Source: JBBAFS01 sp041655255
GTDB taxonomy: Bacteria > Spirochaetota > Spirochaetia > Sphaerochaetales > Sphaerochaetaceae
Reading direction: 5' to 3'
Assembly: GCA_041655255.1 (NCBI GenBank)
Contig: JBBAFS010000049.1
Span: forward strand, 1 to 12,368
Length of the DNA: 12,368 bases
Of this stretch, positions 6,969 through 12,368 are shown one piece after another. Position 1 is the stretch's first letter. The number at the start of each line of letters is the position of its first letter. Under the pieces are notes generated by a model that saw only the letters and a list, made by a program, of their open reading frames with translations, did no database searches and had not been told where the DNA came from. The position numbers and the translations under genes are program-made.

Positions 6969-8255
6969 CTAAAAACCTTCAGCTTGTGCTTCAGAGAGTA
7001 TATCGACTAATAAAGAGTCGACCTCCCCCATTCCTTGTCTACTTAAAATAGCTAAGTTGGTAATAGTGCGTTCTACATCAGAGCCGATAATACCATCGAA
7101 TTTAGCAATGGATGTGTTATCAAGTACAACGAGAGCTTGGGTATACGCTTCTCCAACCGCTGTTGAAATCTTATACGAACACCCCCCTTTTGCTCCATCA
7201 CACACCATGCCGGCTAACGAGCCGATCATGTTATTAATCACAAGGTGGATATGCTCTTTTTCTCCCCCTTGTAAGAGCGTCATTCCAGCAGCAGCTCCAA
7301 TACCTGCTGCTATGGCACACCCGCACACTGGAGAGAGTCTTCCAGTTTGTTGTTTAATGTAGTGGGTAATCAAATGACTCAAGGCTAAAGAGATGACCAA
7401 TTGCTCAGTTGAACTACCGATGTGTTCAGCTAACACCGCAAGGGGAATTGTGGCTGCAAGACCTTGGTTTCCACTTCCAGAACTACTCATTACCGGCAAT
7501 CTCGCTCCCCCCATTCGAGCATCGCATGCTGAGGCGGTCTCTGCTTTTATTAGATTTGATACATCGCGTGAGAGTTGACCACTCTCTATTAAAGAGAATA
7601 AACGAGAACCTAAAGCACTACTGTAGTGATTCTCTTTCCCCTCTTGTGCCATCGCCATATTCATCTTCACTCCATCGAGGAGAAATAAGAGATCTTGGTA
7701 ATTGGCACGTTCGATAAATGAGAAGATATCATCGAGGCGATCAATTCTACACTCCGTGTCAGTGACAGTATCATCACACGGTTTTGCTTTATACAGTTCT
7801 TCTCCATTTTTTTTCAAACTCACAATATTTGTGTGATTTGACATAATCGTACACTCACTGATCTCTTGTTCACCTCTTAATGTAGCTGAGATGTAAAAAT
7901 CACTAGTCATCTTCATTGCATCGATACGAATCACATCACTAGCAAGGATTTTGTGAGCTTCTTGAATTGCCTGTTCATCGACCTCTTTAAAAATCTCTAA
8001 CCCATCTGAAGAAGATCCTTGTACTAATGCTAAAGCGACGGCAAACATGATTCCTTTCTCTTGAGTCCCCGGAATACCGACTCTCATCCCATTTTTAAAG
8101 ATGTTAAGGCTCATATGAACTTGAACGCTCTTAATAGGGACAGTGAGTAGTTCTTTAGCTGCTGCAACAGCGATTGCAACCGAAACAGGTTCAGTACACC
8201 CAATTGCAGGGGCAACTTGAGATTGTAGGATATCCAGCATACTGCATGTGTTCAT
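6969..8255 (-). CDS. cyuA: L-cysteine desulfidase (CyuA/CdsB, UPF0597 serine dehydratase-like family)
   Basis: A 428-residue cytoplasmic enzyme expected to split L-cysteine into pyruvate, ammonia and hydrogen sulfide with a [4Fe-4S] cluster and no PLP. The N-terminal PAIGCTEPVSVA motif (Cys20), the SSSGSGNQGLAAT segment (258-269), CGCAIAAGIGAAAG (Cys311, Cys313) and VCDGAKGGCSYK (Cys352, Cys359) are signatures of this family, and the spaced Cys residues are the likely cluster ligands. AAGGAG six bases upstream supports the start. It is the third gene of the - strand operon, 76 bases after the antiporter gene. Related enzymes can also act on serine, so serine deamination is the main alternative. 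The neighbouring ATC-hydrolase-like gene favours cysteine. Confidence 0.83.
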   Translation of the reverse strand: MNTCSMLDILQSQVAPAIGCTEPVSVAIAVAAAKELLTVPIKSVQVHMSLNIFKNGMRVGIPGTQEKGIMFAVALALVQGSSSDGLEIFKEVDEQAIQEAHKILASDVIRIDAMKMTSDFYISATLRGEQEISECTIMSNHTNIVSLKKNGEELYKAKPCDDTVTDTECRIDRLDDIFSFIERANYQDLLFLLDGVKMNMAMAQEGKENHYSSALGSRLFSLIESGQLSRDVSNLIKAETASACDARMGGARLPVMSSSGSGNQGLAATIPLAVLAEHIGSSTEQLVISLALSHLITHYIKQQTGRLSPVCGCAIAAGIGAAAGMTLLQGGEKEHIHLVINNMIGSLAGMVCDGAKGGCSYKISTAVGEAYTQALVVLDNTSIAKFDGIIGSDVERTITNLAILSRQGMGEVDSLLVDILSEAQAEGF

Positions 8256-8294
8256 CGCAGACTCCTTCAGGTGAGATATACGTATGGGAAAGCA

Positions 8295-8318
8295 CCTCCG
8301 GATACGAATATCCGGAGG
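8295..8318 (-). other. Intercistronic hairpin between nhaC and cyuA
   Basis: In the 76-base gap, a perfect 10-base-pair stem (8295-8304 with 8309-8318; arms CCTCCGGATA and TATCCGGAGG) closes a four-base loop. On the transcribed - strand that loop is TTCG, a known stable tetraloop sequence. It is followed by GTGCTTTCCC rather than a clean T run, so it is more likely an RNA-stabilising or partially terminating element than a strong terminator. It ends 39 bases before the cyuA start. Confidence 0.6.
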
Positions 8319-8331
8319 GAGATGTGTATTA

Positions 8332-9756
8332 TTACGCTGCTATTTCTTCGTCTTCTAATTTGGCAATACCGATACCGGTGAAACCTAAAATGATGGCAAA
8401 GATAAAGCTTGAGTAACATAAGACAGCCCATGGCAGATATGAGATGGTTGGAACACCTAATGTTCCTGCCATGAAGGTTCCTGCAATCGCCCAAGGGACA
8501 ATGGGAACAACACATGTTCCTGAGTCTTCTAAGGTTCTTGAGAGGTTCTTTGGAGCTAAGCCTTTTTCAGCATAGAGATCTTTGAACAACTCTCCAGGAA
8601 TTAAGATAGCCATGTATGAGCTTCCAGTAGCTAAGGACATGAGAATCGTTGCTAATACTGTGGAAGAGACTAACTGACCAACAGTTGCAATCTTCTTTTT
8701 CAGTGAAGCAAGAATGACTTCCATAGCACCATATTTACTTAAGATTCCAGCAAATGAGAGGGCACAGATAATCAGTAGTACGGTACTCATCATCCCCATC
8801 ATTCCGCCACGGTTTAAGAGGGTACTAATTTCTCCAATAATTTCACCACTTGGAATTGCTGGGTTTGGAATTAATGAAACGGTAAAGCCGTTAATGATAC
8901 TTGCAAATACACCGCTGATGCTAAAGTTTTGGAAGATCATTGCTAAAATTCCAGCCAGAATTGAAGAGGCTAACATATAAGGGACTGTGGGACGTTTACG
9001 AATAGCTCCGTAGAAAATAATTACAGGTGGGATTAAAAGTAAGATATTCCACGTATAAAGAGTCTCTAATTGAGAGAGTAACAAATTCACTTTCTCGGGA
9101 CTCACCATCTTATCGACTGGGGTGGTAAAGCCGGTTATAAGGTACACAATGATTGCTAAAATTGAGGCTGGAACAGTTGTGTATAACATATGTTTAATAT
9201 GTTCGTATAACTTAGCACCTGCTGCTGCTGGAGCTAAGATAGTAGTATCACTGAAAGGAGAGAGTTTATCTCCAAAGACTGAGCCTGAGACAACAGCTCC
9301 CGCTGCTGCTGCAAGAGGGACACCTAATGCTCCGGCAATTCCCATAATCGCCACACCAATGGTTCCTGCAGAACCGAATGATGTACCTGTGAACGTTGAA
9401 ACTAATGCAGTGACGAAAAATGCAGTCACTAACAAGAATTTAGGGTTAATGATCTTAATTCCATAGTAGATCATCATCGGAATAGTTCCCGAAGCAATCC
9501 AAGAACCGATGACAGCTCCTACAGCAATCATTACAAAGATTGAGGGAAGGGAAGAAGAGATTTTCTCTTTAATACCTTCAAACATTTCATCCCAGTTGTA
9601 GCCAACTCTTTTTGCCACTACTGCTGCAACTATCGCTGCAAGAATAAGTAGTCCATGAGTCGACAACCCGAACACTCCATACCCTATTCCTAGTAGAATA
9701 AAGACACCAAACATGGGGATGAGTGATTCAAGTAAAGTCGGTTGCCTGTGTTTCAT
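8332..9756 (-). CDS. nhaC: NhaC-family Na+/H+ antiporter-like transporter
   Basis: A 474-residue inner-membrane protein with around eleven to twelve hydrophobic segments. The family motif FGDKLSPFSDTTILAPAAAG (residues 161-180) and the preceding GTSFGSAGTIGVA region are characteristic of NhaC antiporters. GGAGGAG lies five bases before the ATG, which starts 12 bases after the stop of the upstream ATC-hydrolase-like gene, so the two are co-transcribed. NhaC members exchange Na+ and H+; some relatives swap organic anions (malate/lactate). In a cysteine-degradation operon it could instead import the substrate, export a product, or balance the protons and ions that deamination disturbs. The sequence does not decide between these. 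Confidence 0.88.
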   Translation of the reverse strand: MKHRQPTLLESLIPMFGVFILLGIGYGVFGLSTHGLLILAAIVAAVVAKRVGYNWDEMFEGIKEKISSSLPSIFVMIAVGAVIGSWIASGTIPMMIYYGIKIINPKFLLVTAFFVTALVSTFTGTSFGSAGTIGVAIMGIAGALGVPLAAAAGAVVSGSVFGDKLSPFSDTTILAPAAAGAKLYEHIKHMLYTTVPASILAIIVYLITGFTTPVDKMVSPEKVNLLLSQLETLYTWNILLLIPPVIIFYGAIRKRPTVPYMLASSILAGILAMIFQNFSISGVFASIINGFTVSLIPNPAIPSGEIIGEISTLLNRGGMMGMMSTVLLIICALSFAGILSKYGAMEVILASLKKKIATVGQLVSSTVLATILMSLATGSSYMAILIPGELFKDLYAEKGLAPKNLSRTLEDSGTCVVPIVPWAIAGTFMAGTLGVPTISYLPWAVLCYSSFIFAIILGFTGIGIAKLEDEEIAA

Positions 9757-9768
9757 AATTCTCCTCCG

Positions 9769-10320
9769 TTATTTCTTACGTGTGATGGTCATAGCACATC
9801 CGTGCCCTTCTCCATCGGCCACTGTTGTTGGGAAATCGATGTCGACATCTTCGAATGGAGCTACAATACCGTAGTCACACCGTCCTAACATATCTCGGCA
9901 GAATGTTTTGATTTCAGCTGGGGACAACCCTAAATCTTCAAGTGCCAAAACGTGGGGACATTGGTGGAAAATCTTTACGCTCTTTTCGTCGTTTAATTCG
10001 GTAATCTCTTGTTGGAATACCATCCAACCACCTTTTGAGGTTTGTCCAAGGAGAGCTTCAACTGGTCCAATCTCTTGATCTTCAGATCTCTTTTTAATCT
10101 GTTCTCCTTGAAAGACTCCAAAGTCCCAAGACCCTTCTCCAATCACTCGATCGGCATCTACTTCGGGATAGAGCTCTTTGAGCTTCTTCCAAATGAAATA
10201 GACTTGTCGTGTTCGATCTTGGTACGCTGATAACACTGCCTTATAAAATTCCTCAGCTGATACAGGTGCTTCTAATTCTAAGCTTTTGACAAATGCATCA
10301 ATTCTTTCTTTCTCAGACAT
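9769..10320 (-). CDS. L-2-amino-thiazoline-4-carboxylic acid (ATC) hydrolase-family protein
   Basis: A 183-residue soluble protein, first gene of the - strand operon. The C-terminal half carries HQCPHVLALEDLGL (Cys121, His123), then TFCRDMLGRCDYG (Cys141, Cys148) and EGHGCAMTI (Cys175), the pattern I associate with the ATC hydrolase family, in which conserved Cys/His residues are expected to be catalytic or metal-binding. True ATC hydrolases open a thiazoline ring to N-carbamoyl-L-cysteine on the way to L-cysteine, which fits the desulfidase two genes downstream. Many family members are uncharacterised, so the substrate may differ. AGGAGGG lies about 6 bases upstream of the ATG, and a sigma-54 promoter lies about 30 bases upstream of the gene. 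Confidence 0.68.
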   Translation of the reverse strand: MSEKERIDAFVKSLELEAPVSAEEFYKAVLSAYQDRTRQVYFIWKKLKELYPEVDADRVIGEGSWDFGVFQGEQIKKRSEDQEIGPVEALLGQTSKGGWMVFQQEITELNDEKSVKIFHQCPHVLALEDLGLSPAEIKTFCRDMLGRCDYGIVAPFEDVDIDFPTTVADGEGHGCAMTITRKK

Positions 10321-10351
10321 AATGCCCTCCTAGGTTTGATGTATATATATG

Positions 10352-10367
10352 AGCACATAACGTGCCA
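10352..10367 (-). promoter_or_regulatory. Sigma-54 (-24/-12) promoter of the ATC hydrolase-nhaC-cyuA operon
   Basis: Read on the - strand, TGGCACGTTATGTGCT matches the consensus TGGCACG-N4-TTGC-W with only the first T of the -12 box changed to G, and it has the exact GG-N10-GC spacing. Transcription should start near 10341, leaving about 20 untranslated bases with an AGGAGGG ribosome site before the first gene. The divergent activator with a GAFTGA loop supports this reading. Confidence 0.82.
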
Positions 10368-10373
10368 ACTCGA

Positions 10374-10408
10374 AAAGAGGGGTCAAACAGGGGTATTTGC
10401 CCCTCTTT
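10374..10408. repeat. G-rich inverted repeat near the sigma-54 promoter
   Basis: AAAGAGGGG (10374-10382) and CCCCTCTTT (10400-10408) form 9-base arms; inside them CAAA (10384-10387) faces TTTG (10396-10399). AGGGG also occurs a second time at 10389-10393, giving two direct copies and one inverted copy. Centred near -50 from the expected start, it could be a second regulator site or a structural element. The function is unknown. Confidence 0.45.
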
Positions 10409-10426
10409 GGCCTCTATTTTCCCTAT

Positions 10427-10448
10427 ATTGAGAATTTACTTTCTCAAT
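10427..10448. promoter_or_regulatory. Palindrome 1: candidate activator enhancer site
   Basis: ATTGAGAA (10427-10434) and TTCTCAAT (10441-10448) are perfect inverted 8-base arms with a 6-base spacer. The centre is about 97 bases upstream of the inferred sigma-54 transcription start, in the usual enhancer range. It also lies about 70 bases upstream of the activator gene, so autoregulation is possible. Confidence 0.55.
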
Positions 10449-10449
10449 T

Positions 10450-10467
10450 ATAAGAAAGTTTTCTTAT
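10450..10467. promoter_or_regulatory. Palindrome 2: candidate activator enhancer site
   Basis: ATAAGAAA (10450-10457) and TTTCTTAT (10460-10467) are perfect 8-base arms with a 2-base spacer. Its centre is 21 bases (two helical turns) from palindrome 1 and about 118 bases upstream of the sigma-54 start, so two activator dimers could bind on the same DNA face. Arm sequences resemble but do not equal those of palindrome 1. Confidence 0.5.
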
Positions 10468-10508
10468 TATTTATTGACTCTTAAGCGCCTCTATGCAACT
10501 CTATTCGC

Positions 10509-12272
10509 ATGGCTTCAAGTATATCATATCTCAAGTTGGTTCAAGAAAGAGTACAAGATCTCGCACTGCTGATGTCAAACTCATTAGACGTAGAAGTGAC
10601 AGTGGTCGACTCCTCATTACGAAGAATTGCAGGAACTGGAAACTTCCTTTCAAAGGTCGATTACAATAGTCCTCACAACTCTCTTTTTAGAGAGGTAATT
10701 ACTTCAAAAGAACCCTCATTTAACCGTAATAAAAAACATAACCCCACATGTCTCAAATGTAGGGATTATGCTGATTGTACCGAAATCGAAAATATCTCAT
10801 ACCCTATTATGTTAGATGAGGCGTGTATCGGTGTTGTTAGTGTCGCCTCCTTTTCAGAACAACAAACTCGTAACTTACAAGAGCGTGAAGCTGAAGCAGT
10901 TACCCTCATTCAATATCTAGTACAGGTCATTCGTACTGAAATTGAGAGTATTACTCGTCGTAATACCTTAGTAGCAAACCAAGTCGATCTAAATGAAGTG
11001 ATTAACTGTATCGACAAGGGAATTATTATTTTAGATGGCAACGGATCAATTGTTCATGTAAATACAAGTGCACTCCGTTACCTCCATCTTAGTTTCCAAG
11101 AAGAGCAATTACTCAGAAGAAACATTGAAGACCTTATTCCTAAAATCGATTTTAATATCCCTGAAAATATGGAAGTCTCAAGCGTATGGAGTGTGAAAAA
11201 ACAAGAGTATCGTGTTATTTACAAAATAAACTGGATGTTAATTAGCGGTGGTGGAGCCTACCGCATTCTCACATTTGAAACGATTGATGAAGTCTTTCAA
11301 AAAGCCTCTATTTATAGAGAGGACCACATTATTGAATTTTCAACCATTATTGGGAAAAGCACTTCGATTCAAGAAGCCATCAAGGTGGCAAAGATTACTG
11401 CTAATACCAACTCAACCATTTTGATTACTGGTGAGAGTGGAACAGGGAAAGAACTCTTTGCCCATTCGATTCACAATGAGAGTTATCGTAAAGAGTCTCC
11501 ATTCATTGCGATTAACTGTGCAAGCATGCCCGAAACTCTCATCGAAACTGAGTTATTTGGATACACCGGAGGAGCATTCACCGGAGCACTTACCCAAGGG
11601 AAAGAGGGAAAGTTCGAAGCTGCACAAGGTGGTACCCTCTTTTTAGATGAGATTGGAGAATTCCCTCTTCACCTGCAAGCAAAGCTCCTACGGGTTCTTC
11701 AAGAACGAAAAGTAGTCCGTATTGGTAGTAATGATCCAATCTCTGTTGATGTAAGAATAATTGCAGCTACAAATAAAGACTTACGCGAGATGGTGGAACA
11801 AAACCTCTTTAGAAAAGATCTCTTTTACCGTCTCCATGTTATTCCCATTACTCTAAGTTCGTTAAGTGAACGAGGAGGAGATATTATTTTACTAGCTGAG
11901 TATATTCTAAAGAAACTCACCTCTCGCTTAGATAAAAAGAACATCTCATTTGATTACCGTGTACTCGATCTCTTTATGCAACACTCGTGGCCAGGGAATG
12001 TTCGTGAGATGGAGAACGTTATTGAATACGCTCTTAACTTTTGTCTCGATGATATAATCCGATTAGAACAACTTCCCCCATACATCTTAGAGGCCAAAAA
12101 AGAGCATTCTCCATCCGAGTTTAAAGAGTCGGTAGACTCTTATGAGAAAAACTTAATTCAACAATACCTACATGAACATGGGCACTCAACTGAATCAAAA
12201 AAATTGATTGCTAAAAAATTAGGCATTAGCTTATCGACGCTATACCGAAAGTTACAAGAGACTCACTCTTAG
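10509..12272 (+). CDS. Sigma-54-dependent transcriptional activator (sensor + PAS + AAA+ + Fis-type HTH)
   Basis: A 587-residue enhancer-binding protein. Residues 1-150 form a sensor region with a cysteine cluster CLKCRDYADC (Cys81, Cys84, Cys90); 160-260 look like a PAS domain (IDKGIIILDGNGSIVHVN); 275-510 are the AAA+ domain with Walker A GESGTGKE (308-315), the sigma-54-contacting GAFTGA (355-360), Walker B GTLFLDEIGE (375-384) and WPGNVRE (494-500); 563-582 are a Fis-type helix-turn-helix (KLIAKKLGISLSTLYRKL). It lacks a receiver domain, so it is likely controlled by a ligand or redox state rather than a kinase. It is divergent from the cysteine operon across a 188-base region with a -24/-12 promoter and two palindromes, so it most likely activates that operon. 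No clear ribosome site precedes the ATG at 10509, and a later start such as Met22 cannot be excluded. Confidence 0.92.
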   Translation: MASSISYLKLVQERVQDLALLMSNSLDVEVTVVDSSLRRIAGTGNFLSKVDYNSPHNSLFREVITSKEPSFNRNKKHNPTCLKCRDYADCTEIENISYPIMLDEACIGVVSVASFSEQQTRNLQEREAEAVTLIQYLVQVIRTEIESITRRNTLVANQVDLNEVINCIDKGIIILDGNGSIVHVNTSALRYLHLSFQEEQLLRRNIEDLIPKIDFNIPENMEVSSVWSVKKQEYRVIYKINWMLISGGGAYRILTFETIDEVFQKASIYREDHIIEFSTIIGKSTSIQEAIKVAKITANTNSTILITGESGTGKELFAHSIHNESYRKESPFIAINCASMPETLIETELFGYTGGAFTGALTQGKEGKFEAAQGGTLFLDEIGEFPLHLQAKLLRVLQERKVVRIGSNDPISVDVRIIAATNKDLREMVEQNLFRKDLFYRLHVIPITLSSLSERGGDIILLAEYILKKLTSRLDKKNISFDYRVLDLFMQHSWPGNVREMENVIEYALNFCLDDIIRLEQLPPYILEAKKEHSPSEFKESVDSYEKNLIQQYLHEHGHSTESKKLIAKKLGISLSTLYRKLQETHS

Positions 12273-12318
12273 AACACAGTACAATTAAATGTTTTACAAA
12301 CTTGCTTATAACTCTCTA

Positions 12319-12336
12319 TCTTAAAAAGAATTAAGA
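12319..12336 (+). terminator. Weak AT-rich hairpin after the activator gene
   Basis: TCTTAA (12319-12324) and TTAAGA (12331-12336) flank AAAGAA about 47 bases after the activator stop, followed after GCTAC by TTTT. It is a poor terminator by stem strength. The remaining tail (12273-12368) shows no gene or other recognisable element. Confidence 0.2.
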
Positions 12337-12368
12337 GCTACTTTTCACGGGTCTTGTTGCAAAAGGGT

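Noticed and set aside
10474..10508. TTGACT as the -35 box of a promoter for the activator gene
   Set aside because: No acceptable -10 hexamer lies 16-18 bases downstream before the ATG; TATGCA is only 12 bases away.
12273..12368. Possible tRNA or small RNA at the right end
   Set aside because: No cloverleaf pairing, conserved tRNA boxes or strong hairpin could be found; only a weak AT-rich stem.
1..12368. CRISPR array, insertion sequence or prophage elements
   Set aside because: No regularly spaced repeats, transposase-like protein or terminal inverted repeats were seen on either strand.

Overview
The window comes from an AT-rich (roughly 40% GC by eye), probably anaerobic bacterium. It has a selenocysteine machinery (selA, selB), c-type cytochrome maturation by system II (ResB/CcsA) and sigma-54 control. 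A spirochaete-like or other anaerobic Gram-negative host fits, but I cannot fix the taxon from this sequence alone.

Left part (1-5597, + strand): the 3' end of selA overlaps selB by one base. After a short promoter-bearing gap comes a lipoprotein multihaem cytochrome c reading frame that looks broken in two by an in-frame TGA at 2334-2336. The two halves share one frame, both carry haem-binding CxxCH motifs (1 before, 10 after), and a perfect GC-rich hairpin with a G-starting loop follows the TGA at a distance typical of bacterial SECIS elements. I therefore read it as one 451-residue, 11-haem selenoprotein with Sec79, next to the genes that insert Sec. A strong hairpin with a short T tract separates it from resB and ccsA, which attach haem to c-type cytochromes. 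The segment reads as a self-contained unit: Sec insertion, a Sec-containing cytochrome, and cytochrome maturation.

Middle (5646-6933): a PHP-domain histidinol-phosphatase-like gene on + converges with, and overlaps by 29 bases, a VOC/glyoxalase-fold gene on -.

Right part (6969-12272): a - strand operon of an ATC-hydrolase-family protein, an NhaC-family antiporter and an L-cysteine desulfidase (CyuA/CdsB family) is transcribed away from a divergent sigma-54 enhancer-binding activator. The 188-base region between them holds a near-consensus -24/-12 promoter for the operon. About 97 and 118 bases upstream of its expected start are two perfect palindromes 21 bases apart, a good candidate enhancer for the activator. 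The likely theme is catabolism of cysteine or a cysteine-related thiazoline to pyruvate, ammonia and sulfide.

The most notable item is the Sec-containing 11-haem cytochrome; the next is the sigma-54-controlled cysteine/thiazoline cluster.
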